Source: Strigamia acuminata (lineage: Eukaryota > Arthropoda > Chilopoda > Geophilomorpha > Linotaeniidae). Taken from it: a stretch of 60,000 nucleotides of DNA. This document shows positions 20,786 through 32,453 of this stretch, one piece after another. A model generated the notes under the pieces. That model made no database searches and was not told where the DNA came from. It saw nothing but the letters and a program-made list of their open reading frames with translations. The number at the start of each line of letters is the position of its first letter. Within the stretch, counting starts at the first letter, position 1. Position numbers and translations under genes: made by a program. The stretch is taken from assembly GCA_949358305.1 (NCBI GenBank), contig OX442316.1, positions 15,130,001 to 15,190,000 on the forward strand, written 5' to 3'.

Positions 20786-22604
20786 TTAATTTTTTTTTTA
20801 TGGTTACATTGTGTATTTTTTGTCACAGAACTTGTTTTGGTCATATTTGGATTTTTTGAAGAGTAACTTCTGTTCCCGTGTGACTTTGTGAGTATTGGAA
20901 GAATGTTTGCGAAATTTATTAACTGATAATTAGTTTAATCAATAATAAAAATCGAAATGCGCTCATTCTGCTTACAAGTGGTGAGAATGTTGCCATTCGC
21001 GCACACGCATTTAATGATTTTTTTTCTTTATCTCTCATCTTGAGACACACGTGGAATTATCTATATCAGTTTATCAGGAAGTTACTTTTTATTTATTACA
21101 TACGTTATGTGCGATAAGAAGAGACCGGTTATTTATGCAAAAAAAATTTGTTTCCAATTTATGCATCATTAACTGAATTTAATGTAATAAAAAGTACAGA
21201 ATACACAAAATAAGTTCATGTTTTGTTTTTACAGTATGTCAGTTCAATCCACATTGTCGTTTTTTAGGGCGATTTATGCATTTATATTATGCATTTATAG
21301 CTAATTTTGGCTATTTCTGCAAAATAATATTTTTCTATGCATTTATGCATTTAACTGGCCCGATGAGTGTATACAAATTGTATAAAAATTGACGAAACGA
21401 AACATATATGTATACAGTCTATATCAACTTCACAAAGTGTACAGAAATTCACGAATAATGATGTAACACAAAATAACATAATAATAATAATAATACATTC
21501 AGCTAATGAGCTGAGTTTGAGGGGTGAATGGAAATAAAAAAATCAGTAATTAATTATATCTGGTTAATGTAATAACAGCAGTTAATAAACCATGTTCGGA
21601 TTTCAAACGAAATAGGCTTTTATCGAGGTTTTTATTGAGGTGCTCTCTTGAGCGGTTTACTGTTCAGTTTTGTGCGGCGCTGTGTACTGTCAACACAATA
21701 CGTATGTGCAACGTTATACAATGAGCAATTAGTTGTTATTTGTTTGTTATTGTTTGATTTGATCATTGCTACTTTATTTTTTCCGTTTGTTTTCTGGACA
21801 AAAGTTCGTTTAGTCGAATTTCACTTTGTCGATATTCTGGATTGACTGAGAAATGTAACAGAAGGTCGCGTGCGAAGAAATCGCACTTAAGATTTAATAA
21901 TTGATGCAGTTGTGTGAAGAAAAGTGGAGAACGAGGGCGGATCAGTCAAAGGATGGGCGGCTTTTATACAAAATACGAATTAACAGTAAAGTTTTAAAGT
22001 ATTGACAGCACAATCTATTTGAAATTAAATTCACTGGTATAAGATTGAAAAATTCGAAACTTGCATAGCAAGAGGGGAAACAAGACGAATGACTCGCTGC
22101 ATTTGTTATTCTTGTTAGTTTTATTGACTTTTTCAATCGTTTTTAATCAAATATTTATGATTTTACTTTTGTAATGGTTTGGCGTGAGGCGTTTAAAGAG
22201 TCGTCACTATGATTTGGGATAATTGCAGCAAATTGCCATGATTTGTTTTGTTCCATTGGAATATGTATTTAATTATTCAGAAGTATTTATGGCAGATAGG
22301 AGCACTTATTTATTTATGGTGCGACATTCGGCACAATTTGTGAGATCTCATCGACACTACCATAGCCAGTGCTGGAAATATCGGGTGAGCCAAGGTTTTG
22401 GATTTCTTGAAGATTTCAGGATTTTGGGTAGATTTCTTTTAAGACTTTGCTCGATTTTACTACAATTGGCGAGATAATTTATAAGATTTTATGGGTTTGC
22501 AGAATTTTATGGTACAGTATATTGAAAGCCAAAATCCTAGCTGACACGAGGTTTCCAGCATTGGCTATCCCATTCGTCCACGCATGACGACAGTGGCTTT
22601 ATTG

Positions 22605-22618
22605 TCACCAGACGGCAG
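22605..22618 (+). promoter_or_regulatory. CTCF-like motif between R3 and R4
   Basis: TCACCAGACGGCAG within a 100-bp segment (atcccattcgtccac ... gaggttctgtg) that recurs upstream of R5, R7, R8 and R12. Here no receptor follows closely; a lost gene is possible. Confidence 0.35.
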
Positions 22619-22794
22619 ACCTGTACAGCAAGTTGGTTCAGAGGTTCTGTGGGAGTAATCGAAAGTAGTCAATTTACCACTTTTACAGTTTAGTCAGTTG
22701 ATGTCTCGAATTGTTTGATTGGCCCGCCTATGTCACCTTAAGAGTGAATAAATAAAAATAAAATAAAATGAAATAAATAAAAACTGGTTAATTA

Positions 22795-23075
22795 AATAAT
22801 TAAGGATTTTAGACGGATTTATTTACGGATTTTAGATGGATTTATTTAAGAAATTTGCTACAATTTGCGAAACAATTAAGATTTTATGGATTTCTAGGAT
22901 TTGATTAGATTTTATTGATTTTATGAGATTTTATGGATTTCATGAGATTTTATGGATTTTATAAGATTTTAACGATTATATGGGATTTCATGGATTTTTT
23001 TGATTCCATGGATTTCATGAGCTTTTATGAATTTCATGAAATATCAAAAATTTTTAGAATTTCATGATATATCTT
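22795..23075. repeat. GATTTTATGGATTTCATGA-type repeat
   Basis: About 19-bp imperfect units made of gattttatgg and atttcatga. The same composition recurs at 59430-59600 and, in the other orientation, at 27890-28210, 34400-34770, 37235-37505 and 49380-49570. Confidence 0.75.
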
Positions 23076-24204
23076 GGTCCATAAACAAGATGACCAGATT
23101 TTGGAAATTAAATACTGGTACCACCCAATAGCGATGCAAAATTGTCTAAAAATTTAGCTATACAAACCAGACACAATCTCTCGGCGCACTTCCTTCGAAT
23201 GCCGGAACCGGAATTGTCAAAGTATTTAGGTAGAAATGTGAACCAGTACTCTTTGGTGTGAACATTTTAACTCAGTTGTGTATTTCTTGTTTCGGTCTGT
23301 GCACAGATTGGAGAGAAGTCACCAACGATGTGAACGTGTTGAGCTCGATCGCCTAAGTGTCTTTATTCTCTAAGTTCCTACAGGGGTGACGCAGCGTGGG
23401 TGGCATCACAAGATAACATAAACATAACATAACCTACACATTCCAAAGTTGTGGCGCAGAACACTCCAAACTCCATCTTGTTCCGGTCTATTACACTCGT
23501 GCTCATTTGACTTTTGTCATTTTTCCTGTTGATTTCACTTACCGTTTGATTAATTACGTTTTTCATGAAACCGGGGGACGCATATTGGCAGAACATACCC
23601 GATTTCGGCTACAACAATGCACCAGGAGTGACTAATGATTCAACCGGGACAGAACATTCAAAACCGGAACGTCTGGTCACCCTGCCGTTGTCCTTAGAAA
23701 TGGTTTTTTAAAAGGTTTTCCATCTTATTTTCATTTTTATCTTCATTTTTTATTTTTTATCGATGGCACGATAAGAGTTGATGACAATTATTGATATTGA
23801 TATCCTATAAACTCAGCCTGTTGCGTGAGAAATGACGCCTCTTACAGTTACGAAAGTTCCATAAGTTCCACAAACTGAACAAATAAGCGGGCGGGTAAGC
23901 TACAATGATAAAAACAAACAAAAACTTCCAACGTATCGTATTTACAAACTTTGAATTCACTGTAAATATGTTTTCCCGTACAAAGAGGAAGGAAACAGCG
24001 ACAACTCGCTGTATATTTTTTAATCCATTCTTCGAGTAACACATTTATATTTCCGCTTTGCGAAAATCGATTTATTAATTAGGTACCTAATTAGTGATTT
24101 TTGGGAACGAAATTCCCAAATGTCGCGATACACTCGATACTTAATTTGTACAGTAAAGTGCGAACAAATAACGTTTACTTTAAAAGCGTGCAATTTAAGA
24201 GCTG

Positions 24205-24215
24205 CCACTAGACAG
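24205..24215 (+). promoter_or_regulatory. Degenerate CTCF-like site upstream of R4
   Basis: CCACTAGACAG, in the same aatttaagagctg context as the R3 site but lacking the GG of the core. It may be non-functional. Confidence 0.25.
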
Positions 24216-24340
24216 TTTGAGGAGATTTTGAGTGTCATTTAAAGCAGTTGCGGTTTGCTGGTCGTTATTTACCCGTTTCTATTAACCCAAAGTAGAAAAA
24301 AATCAATTTTTGAGTCAATAAAAAAATTGGTGTTGTTCGT

Positions 24341-24353
24341 GTTTCTAAGTAAC
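24341..24353. promoter_or_regulatory. X-box-like motif, R4
   Basis: GTTTCTAAGTAAC, identical to that of R3, 135 bp before the R4 start codon. Confidence 0.58.
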
Positions 24354-24488
24354 GTCAACTACATTTAGGATATTACACTAAAGTTTAGTGTTATTATGCT
24401 ATTTGGTGGTTTGAGTGTCTGACCCATTTCGGTGTGAGATGGAGAACACTGAGAGAGGTTTTAAATAATTTAGTCGGAAAATCGAAAA

Positions 24489-26290
24489 ATGTTTCAATTT
24501 TTTGTGCTGATTTTTATATTGGCAAGTGACGCGACTGTTAATTCTCTCAGGTACGGTTGTGAGCATTTTTACTAATTTTATTTTTACGTTTGATTTACTG
24601 TGTTAGTGAGGACGATTGGAGTATTAATTTTCTGCCCGATAATTATTCGTCAACGAGCGCTTTAACAAATGGTAGAAAACGGTAGAAAAATTAGGATTTT
24701 AATTTTATTAATGGATAAATTTATTTTTTAAATAGTAAATATAAGTTGGGAGCTCGAAACTAAAGGAATTTTAAAATTATCAGCAGTTGAAATGGTAAAT
24801 TAAATAATTAGTTAAAATAATCTAATGTAAGATTTTCGTGTAAAATGTTTTTAGCTGCTCCTTGGCTTTACTGCGTAGCATTCGTGTGAATGCTGCTTAG
24901 CTGCCCTTTGGCTTTGCTGTTGAGCATTCGTGTAAATGATGTTTTGCTACCCCTTGTCTTTACTGCAAAGCAATTGTTCAATTTAATTTTTCCGTGCACT
25001 AACATAGATTTTTGTTGATTTTTTATATTGCTTGAACACTCAGGAGTTTTCCGTTGATTTAAGATTGAGAATCGCGTGGAGGGACAATCGGTTAATCACG
25101 AACTATAATGGCTATAACGTTTTACCACGGGCTATAATGCGGAAAATATATTATCCCGCCTTGGAATTTACAAATTGCAAAGCCTGTCATCCCTTAATAA
25201 CGGACCCGGAAGTATATTCATTTATTGTGAGCAGAAAAGAATTTATTCATAACTACAGGTAGTTTGATTTGAGTTAAATGAAAAATGTCTGATGTGTTTC
25301 TCTAAATGCAGGAAGAAAGTGGACTTCAATTGCAATTTTGATTTAAGTCGATATCCCTTCGACGTACAAATTTGCCAAATTCACATAACGCTAAGTATTA
25401 ATACAATTTTGCTCAACATCTATCAATTTATTCATTGTTTTCAAAAATAAAAATTCCAGCTGTGTGGCTTGGAAAGGCTTTCCTCTTCCTCGAAAGAGAA
25501 AAAGCAGAATATGCGCAACTGGATAAAAAGAGTATACCGATTCCTTCGGAATATATACTTAAGGACATACAAGTGTTGCAAGTCGATTGCCCCCGTTCAA
25601 GAACCAAGGAATATCGTAATTTTAAATAATTTTGCACGAAATTCAGCACGATTGATTCCTTTCTATTGAATTTTTAAACAGGTTTTTGCTTCACTTATAA
25701 ATACACGTTTGAAAGAGCAGTTTTGCAGCATTTGCTCGTTACATTTGTGCCCTCCATCCTCATCGTTATGCTGTCTTGGATCTCCTTTTGGTTGGATGTG
25801 GGATTGGCTGCCCCTCGGGTCGCTTTGGGTCAGACTTCACTGCTGACCTTGGCCGCACAATTCAATAACGCACAAGGAAAATTGCCGTCTGCTTCTAATG
25901 TGAAGGCGCTTGACATTTGGATGTTTGTTTGCATTTCGCTGGCGTTTGGATCGTTGGTGGAGTTTGCGCTATCGTATAATTTTAACAAAGTGGACACAGT
26001 GGCTCCGCCGGCTTTTCAAATTCCAACTTTGGTCAGAAGTAATAAAGTAGAAGCTAACAGAAAAGTACGTGTCATGATAAATTGTAGTTTAGCCGCACCC
26101 AAAGTCGTTTTGCACGTTTAAATTACAGTAATCGTGTCTTAAATTGCAGGCGCTGGAGACGCAAAATAGGAGTAGAGACAAATGGTATCATTCACGTTCT
26201 ATTGATTTTTGGGCGAAAATTTTTTTTCCGTCTTTCTTTTTAGTATTTAATATAATTTTTTGGATTTATTATTTAGGTAATTTTGTTTAA
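24489..26290 (+). CDS. R4: Cys-loop ligand-gated ion channel subunit
   Basis: Exons are 24489-24550, 24607-24671, 24736-24794, 25044-25258, 25312-25394, 25460-25615, 25682-26064 and 26150-26290; 387 aa, open. It is a close duplicate of R3. The differences lie mostly in exon 1, the M3-M4 loop (APPAFQIPTLVRSNKVEANRK) and a four-residue-longer C-terminus after M4 (LGNFV). NYS sequon, extra CKAC pair, 13-residue Cys-loop and AAPR filter are all present. Intron 3 is longer because it carries three copies of the conserved intron element (24853-24975). Confidence 0.92.
24853..24975 (+). promoter_or_regulatory. Triplicated conserved intron-3 element in R4
   Basis: Three copies of agctgccc-(c/t)ttggctttgctg-n-agca, starting near 24853, 24899 and 24936. 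Single copies stand in intron 3 of the other receptors, R2 to R11. Part of the unit can fold (tgct-gttg-agca). The function is unknown; an intronic enhancer or splicing element is possible. Confidence 0.4.
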
Positions 26291-28279
26291 TTTAGTTTTT
26301 TATGATTGACATTGTGTATTTTTTTGTCACGAAACACGTTTGTCATATTTTGGCAGTTTGAAGGGTAACTTCCGTTACCGTGTGACGATGTGAGTTTAGG
26401 AAAAATGTTTGCAAAATTTGTTTGTTGATAATTAGCTTAATCAATATTAAAAATCGAACAACGCTCATCCACGTGTGGTGGTGTATTGTTATGTTGCCAT
26501 GGGTCACGCAAATGAAGACATATTGCTTTGTTTTTACTGTTTCTCACATCGAGAAACACGTGGAATTATCTACATTTCCGTTTATCCGGATGTTATATTT
26601 AGCGTATTACAGATATTACGTGTAATAAGTGTACATACCGTGTAAATATTGACGAAACGAAATGTTTGGTGTATCAATATCGCAAAATGTAAAAAATTCA
26701 CGAAAATGATGTGACTGAAAATGTAAAAAATGCACGAAAAATGATTTAAAAATTCTGCAATTGTGCAAAATGATTTTTCCATCGATTTGTGGTTTTCCTG
26801 GAGCCGCAATCTACCTCCCAACAATTTTTTACACATATTCATTACTAATTATTCGATCGTTATAATAAAACGAGATAAAATGTAATGAATGAAGAATCCA
26901 TCATTTTTACGATTTGAAGGCGTGTGTCGAGTCCATAAGCAGATGAAGAATGAGATAAGGTAGTAAATTACGCTTAACCATATCCATACAGCCGATGATT
27001 GGGACCCTTCTTCGGAACCCTAATTTAAAAAAAAAAATTAATATTTTTAAATTTTTTTTTTGGGAATTTGGGATTTGGAGGCTCAAGAGCTCGTTCGTAG
27101 ACGATGTGGACACGAATGGGACATGGAGACCTCCTGAGGTTGATATCCCACGCAAAATCAATGTTATTTTATTACTGTATAATGAAAATTAATAAAATGA
27201 GTATTTAATTATGTTTAGTTAGAGTAATAACGGCTGTTAATAAATGCGACCACGTCCGGAGTTCAAAGGAAATAGATTTTATCGAGATTTTTATACAGGT
27301 TTTAATCTTAACGCGCTCTATTGAGCGGTTTCCTGCACTTTATACATTTATTTATTTATTTATTTATTAATCGTGGGCTAGTATTTTGTTGTGAACGCAA
27401 TGTGTGTGTGAAACTGTTAAAGTATTAGTAAGGACTGTTGTTGTTTGATTTACTCATTGCTGCTTGGTTTTTCCGTTTGTTTTGTATTGTGGATTGACTT
27501 AGAAGTGTAACAAGTTGAGGTTGCGTGCGAGAAATCTCATTTAGGATTTAGTAGTCGTGAGAGTTGCGTGAAGAAAGTGGAGAATGAGGGCGGATCAATC
27601 AAAAGGTGGGCGGCGGGGTTATGGGTTGGATACAAAATGCGAATTAACGTTGAAATATTAAAGTGTCGACGGCACAATCTGTTTGAAATTAAATTCACTG
27701 ATGAAATAAAAAATTGGAAAATTAAAAACTTGCACAACAAAACAAATTGCTCTCTGCATTTGTTATTCTTGTTAGTTTTATTGAGTTTTTCAATCATTTT
27801 TAATAAAATATTCAGGCATTTGCTTTTGTTAATGTTTTAACGAGCAGAATCTTAAAAATAAAGTCCACCTGAAACCTTGAAATCTTCAAATCTGTAGCAA
27901 ATCCCTGAAATCTTAAGTAGATCTTGAAAATTTTACAAATTGTAACAAAATTTAGCAAAATCTTTAAAGAAATCTGATTGAAATTCTGAAATCTAAAAGG
28001 ATTCCAAAATATTATATGCGATTTTTGTGATTGGCAATTTCAAAAAATTGCATGTTTGAAATCCTGTTAAATCTTGAAGATTTCAGAATTTCAGGTGGAT
28101 TTCTCGGAATTTAAGTAGATTTTTTTTTTAATTTTGATCGATTTCCTACAATTTCCGATATAATTTATAAGATTTCATGAATTTTAAAATTCAAAATTTT
28201 GTCTCTTTTGAAATTGCCAGAATTTGATAACCTGCCTGGGTTAGTTCTCTCGTCCACATGTGAAGAAGTGTCCTTTTTG

Positions 28280-28292
28280 TCACCAGATGGCA
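28280..28292 (+). promoter_or_regulatory. CTCF-like motif upstream of R5
   Basis: TCACCAGATGGCA, 271 bp before the R5 start. Confidence 0.35.
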
Positions 28293-28423
28293 ACCCAATA
28301 CAGCAAGTGGGTTTCAAGGTTCTGAGATAGAAATCGAAATTACAACTTTTTAAATGAGGTGATACCTTGACTTGTTGATTGGCTTGCCTTTGTATCATTT
28401 TAAATAAAAGATTACCTGTTTGT

Positions 28424-28436
28424 GTTACTTGGTAAC
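28424..28436. promoter_or_regulatory. X-box-like motif, R5
   Basis: GTTACTTGGTAAC, 127 bp before the R5 start codon, in the shared context tacctgtttgt-motif-cggg. Confidence 0.6.
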
Positions 28437-28563
28437 GGGAAATGCAAATAGTGAAGACGATCCAAAAAATTCGTTTTAAACGTTTGGTGTTTATCCTGGC
28501 ACAGGTTTACCTGATAGTGAAAATTGAAATTGATTTGAAACAAGACCAAAGAAAAATCAGATA

Positions 28564-29658
28564 ATGCGTAAATTTATTGTATTAACTTTAATATTGGCAC
28601 GTCAAATTGCTTCTAACACGACTAGGTATGAAGTTTCTGCACCAATTTGCACGATTTTACACAGCTTTTAGTTGATTATATCTCATTACAAAGCGATGCT
28701 GAAGACTGGAGTTTTAATTTTCTACCAGCAAATTATTCAGGCACTTCACCTAAACTAAATAGTTAAGAAAAGATATTTATTTTTATATTAATTCTCGAAA
28801 TATAAATTAATTAAATGCGCTTTTTACTTTAGTTAGTGTAAAATGGAGTCTCGAAACTAAAGGAGTTATAAAGTTATCAGCAGTAGACATGGTAAACTAA
28901 ATGGGTTTCAAGCTGCCCCGTGGCTTAGCTGTAAAGCAATTCTAAATATTGGAATAATTTATGCTCATTTCGATAGGAGTTTGCAGTGGATGTATTATTG
29001 AGAATCTCTTGGCTAGACAATCAATTAGATATAAAGAACGATATCTATGGAGTACTGCCACAACGTATAATGCAAAAAATATTTTATCCGTATTTGGAAT
29101 ACACAAATTGCAAAGCTTGTTCTCATTTAATGACTGATCCTAACAAATATACATTCGTTCTGCACGAAAAACATTTTTTTCATGAAATCAGGTAGTTTGA
29201 TTTGAGTTTAGCTTTAAAAATCAAAAAGTTATTTTTACAGTCTGCTGTTTCTGTGAAATTCCAGGAGCAAAGTGGTTTTTAACTGCAAATTTGATTTGAG
29301 ACGATACCCGTTTGATGTGCAAATCTGCCGAATAGACATCATGGGTCAAACTTCGCTGCTCACTTTGGCTGCCCAATTCAATATCGTACAACGAAATTTG
29401 CCAACCGCTTCTAGTGTAAAGGCACTTGACATTTGGATGTTTGTCTGCATTTTTCTGGCGTTTGCATCGATAGTAGAGTATGCTGTGGCTTACAGTTTTG
29501 AAAAATTAAGAAGAAATTCTCGACAAGGATCACGTGTTAAACGCTTCAAGAGCGATGAAAAATGGTTTCATTCACGAAACATCGACTTTTGGGCTAAAAT
29601 AACTTTTCCACTTTTTTTTTTCACGTTTAAGGGGTGTATAACCTTCTCTCGTTGTTGA
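28564..29658 (+). CDS. R5: internally deleted Cys-loop receptor
   Basis: Exons are 28564-28625, 28694-28761, 28833-28891, 28977-29191 and 29265-29658. Exons 1-4 are intact. In exon 5 the Cys-loop (RRYPFDVQICRIDIM) joins directly to the middle of M2 (GQTSLLTLAAQ) at about 29342. Exon 6, loop C, M1, the filter and the first turn of M2 are therefore missing, yet the frame is kept (265 aa). The 3' end is also replaced: after FPLFFFTF in M4 the sequence turns into GCITFSRC and an intergenic segment also seen at 37980 and 50120. The product cannot form a normal channel pore. It may be a pseudogene or encode a truncated, possibly dominant-negative or secreted subunit. Confidence 0.8.
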
Positions 29659-29789
29659 ATAAAATTAGTCCTTCATTCAAGTCGTTTCTTGCATGTAACA
29701 TTGGTTTTCAACAACATAACACTTTTTTAATTGATTGGCTTGCTTTTGTGTCATTTTAATAGTTAATAAATAAAATATTACCGGTTTGT

Positions 29790-29802
29790 GTTACTTAGTA
29801 AC
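29790..29802. promoter_or_regulatory. X-box-like motif, R6
   Basis: GTTACTTAGTAAC, 143 bp before the R6 start. No CTCF-like site lies between R5 and R6. Confidence 0.6.
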
Positions 29803-29945
29803 GGACAATGCCAATAGTGAATTTTATCCAAAAATTCGTTTTAACAGTTTGGTAGTTATCCTGGCACACTGTGTTTTAATTTGTCGGTTTACCTGATAGT
29901 GAAAATTGAAATTGTTTTGAAACAAGATCAAATAGGAATCAAATA

Positions 29946-31481
29946 ATGCTTAAGATTATTGTGCTAACTTTGATATTGACAAGTCAAATTGTCCCTTGCA
30001 CGACCAGGTATGAAGTTTCTGCAAATTGCAATTTGCATGATTTTACACAGCTTTTAATTAATTATTTCTCTTAACAAAGCGATGCTGATGACTGGAATAA
30101 ATTTCTACCAGCAAATTATTCAGCCACTTCACCTAAACGAAATAGTTGCGAAAAGATATTTATTTTTATATTAATTCTCGAAATATAAATTAATTAAATG
30201 CGCTTTTTACTTTAGTTAGTGTAAATTGGAGTCTCGAAACTAAAGGAGTTATAAAGTTATCAGCAGTAGACATGGTAAACTAAATGGGTTTCAAGCTGCC
30301 CCGTGGCTTTGCTGTAAAGCAATTGTTAATATTGAAATAATTTATGCTCATTTCGATAGGAGTTTGCAGTGGATGTACTATTGCAAATCTACTGGCTAGA
30401 CAATCAATTAGATATAAGGAACGATAGCTATGGAGTACTGCCACAACGTATAATGCAGAAAATATCTTATCCGTATTTGGAATACACAAATTGCAAAGCT
30501 TGTTCTCATTTAATGACTGATCCTAACAAATATACATTCGTTCTGCACGAAAAACATTTTTTTCATGAAATCAGGTAGTTTGATTTGAGTTTAGCTTTAA
30601 AAATCAAAAAGTAATTTTTACAGTCTGCTGTTTCTGTGAAATTCCAGGAGCAAAGTGGTTTTTAACTGCAAATTTGATTTGAGACGATACCCGTTTGATG
30701 TGCAAATCTGCCGAATAGACATCATGCTAAGTATAACTTAATTTATTTTGACTTTGAAAATCGACATAATTTGAATTGCATATCAAAATCACAGCTGTTT
30801 GGCATGGTAAAGTCAACTTATCTCTCGAAGCAGACAAAAACATGTACAAAACACTGGACAAGGACAGTTTGCCGATTCCTTCCGAACATTTGCTTAAGAA
30901 TATCGAAGTATTGGAAGTTGATTGCGTTCGTAAACGGGCGAATATTGAGTGTAAATTAATTTCTTTAACCACTAAGAATCGGTTAATGAATTAATTATTT
31001 AATTAAATATTTTGTAGGTTTTTGCTTTACTTATAAATACACATTTGAAAGAGCGGTTTTACAACACATGCTCGTTACGTTTGCGCCTTCTGTTCTAATT
31101 GTGATGCTCTCTTGGATCTCTTTTTGGTTGGACGTGGACTTAGCAGGCCCTCGGGTTGCTTTGGGTCAAACTTCGCTGCTCACTTTGGCTGCCCAATTCA
31201 ATATCGTACAACGAAATTTGCCAACCGCTTCTAGTGTAAAGGCACTCGACATTTGGATGTTTGTCTGCATTTTTCTGGCGTTTGCATCGATAGTAGAGTA
31301 TGCTGTGGCTTACCGTTTTGAAAAATTAAGAAGGAATTCTCGACAAGGATCACGTGTTAAACTCTTCAAGAGCGATGAAAAATGGTTTCATTCACGAAAC
31401 ATCGACTTTTGGGCTAAAATAACTTTCCCACTTTTCTTTTTCACGTTTAATGTAATTTTCTGGTTGTATTATTTATGTTAA
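29946..31481 (+). CDS. R6: Cys-loop ligand-gated ion channel subunit
   Basis: Exons are 29946-30007, 30080-30144, 30216-30274, 30360-30574, 30648-30730, 30795-30950 and 31018-31481; 367 aa, open. Unlike R0-R4 there is no intron between M3 and M4: the last exon encodes loop-C cysteines, M1-M4 and the stop. The filter reads AGPR instead of AAPR. Exon 2 is the shorter type (DDWNKFLPANYS). The exon 6 donor is taken as gagt|gtaaat because the alternative gtgtaa would put a stop after the join. Exons 4-5 are almost identical to those of R5, so the R5/R6 duplication is recent. Confidence 0.92.
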
Positions 31482-31767
31482 AGATTGTTTTGGCTTATCT
31501 TATATTTATGAGTAAATAAAAATCTTAAACTTTAATATTTTAACGTTGATTATCTGTATACATTTTTAATTTTTATGATTTTAATGTATAATCAATTTTT
31601 TTCTTTCGTTTTACTTTGAACAAACTTGAAGCTAAACTTTGATATAAATGTTACGTAATAATGTGGCAATTTACAGCACATTTGAAATTAGATTTTATTT
31701 TTTGAAATTTATAAAATCGTGTTTTTTTTTATTGGGTATACACATTTAGTTGGTATTGTTTGTGAAT

Positions 31768-32092
31768 TTAATGGTGGGGTGATGGTTCTGGAGGTTCTGC
31801 ATTGAAAAACGTCCCCCCGTAAACACACTCGAGACATCCGTTGGATTTTCTCACTTGTCCAACATCCATTGGGCATTCAGCCAGACAGTTTTTATCAGTT
31901 GGGACTATACGATAAATAAATAATTAATATAATATTTTATTGTATATCCAGTATGTGAATTTTTATCAATTACATTTGTCGCAATCACAATGGGCACAAC
32001 CGTCACTTCCAATTGACAATCTTGGCGGATGGTTTGCACATTGAACGTCGCTACAATCTGGTTCGGGAGTTCGGGACAAGACGTTGCCAAAA
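31768..32092 (-). pseudogene. Cysteine-rich peptide gene, decayed copy
   Basis: Exon 3 (31768-31904) is open and matches the intact gene at 42297 (NCLAECPMDVGQVRKSNGC). Exon 2 (31974-32092) carries an 8-bp tandem duplication (ttcgggag, near 32060-32075) that breaks the frame in the first cysteine cluster. Exon 1 is missing: homology stops at gttgccaaaa and an unrelated repeat follows, also seen at 59610. Confidence 0.85.
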
Positions 32093-32159
32093 TCTCGGCC
32101 CATAAAGATTTCCAGTATCAGCTATCCCCTCGTCCACACCTGAAGAAATGGCTTTTTTG

Positions 32160-32173
32160 TCACCAGACGGCAG
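32160..32173 (+). promoter_or_regulatory. CTCF-like motif upstream of R7
   Basis: TCACCAGACGGCAG, 280 bp before the R7 start. Confidence 0.38.
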
Positions 32174-32301
32174 ACAAGCACAGCAAGTGTTTTAGAAATT
32201 CTGTGATAGAAATCGAAATTAGTAAATTACCATTTAATAATGAGTTTATTGTTTTTGTCTTCCGCCTTTAATAGTAACTAAATAAAAGATTACCTATTTG
32301 T

Positions 32302-32314
32302 GTTACTTGGTAAC
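32302..32314. promoter_or_regulatory. X-box-like motif, R7
   Basis: GTTACTTGGTAAC, 139 bp before the R7 start codon. Confidence 0.6.
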
Positions 32315-32453
32315 GGAAAACGCAACGAGTGAACACATTTGAACTGACAAATTCATTTTTCAAGGTTTGGTGATTTTCCAGCTTATTCTCACTGTTGGTT
32401 ACTTAACAGTGAAAATTGAAATTGATTGGAAGCAGGACCAAAAAATTCATACA

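Larger units (their letters stand above)
20786..24488. other. R3-R4 intergenic region
   Basis: No gene recognised in 3.7 kb. It includes an (ATA)n tract near 21480, a degraded copy of the duplicated 3'-flank segment (about 21965-22165), a CTCF-like motif (22605), a long stretch of GATTTTATGGATTTCATGA-type repeats (about 22795-23075), a degenerate CTCF-like site (24205) and the R4 X-box-like motif (24341). Confidence 0.6.
26291..28563. other. R4-R5 intergenic region
   Basis: No gene recognised. It contains a poly-A/poly-T fold-back (about 27025-27060), a duplicated 3'-flank segment (about 27645-27850), a GATTT-type repeat block (27890-28210), a CTCF-like motif (28280) and the R5 X-box-like motif (28424). 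Confidence 0.6.
31482..32453. other. R6-R7 intergenic region
   Basis: Contains the decayed peptide gene (31768-32092, minus strand), a CTCF-like motif (32160) and the R7 X-box-like motif (32302). Nothing else recognised. Confidence 0.6.

Noticed and set aside
22223-22477. 84-codon frame between R3 and R4 as a possible lost receptor
   Set aside because: No receptor motif (Cys-loop, APR filter, M4) is present in any frame there; only the upstream-type CTCF-like segment follows.
30940-30960. Alternative donor ga|gtgtaa for exon 6 in the right-half genes
   Set aside because: It would shift the frame and give a stop six codons after the join. The donor gagt|gtaaat two bases downstream keeps the frame in R6, R7, R10 and, as gatt|gtaaat, in R8, R9 and R11.
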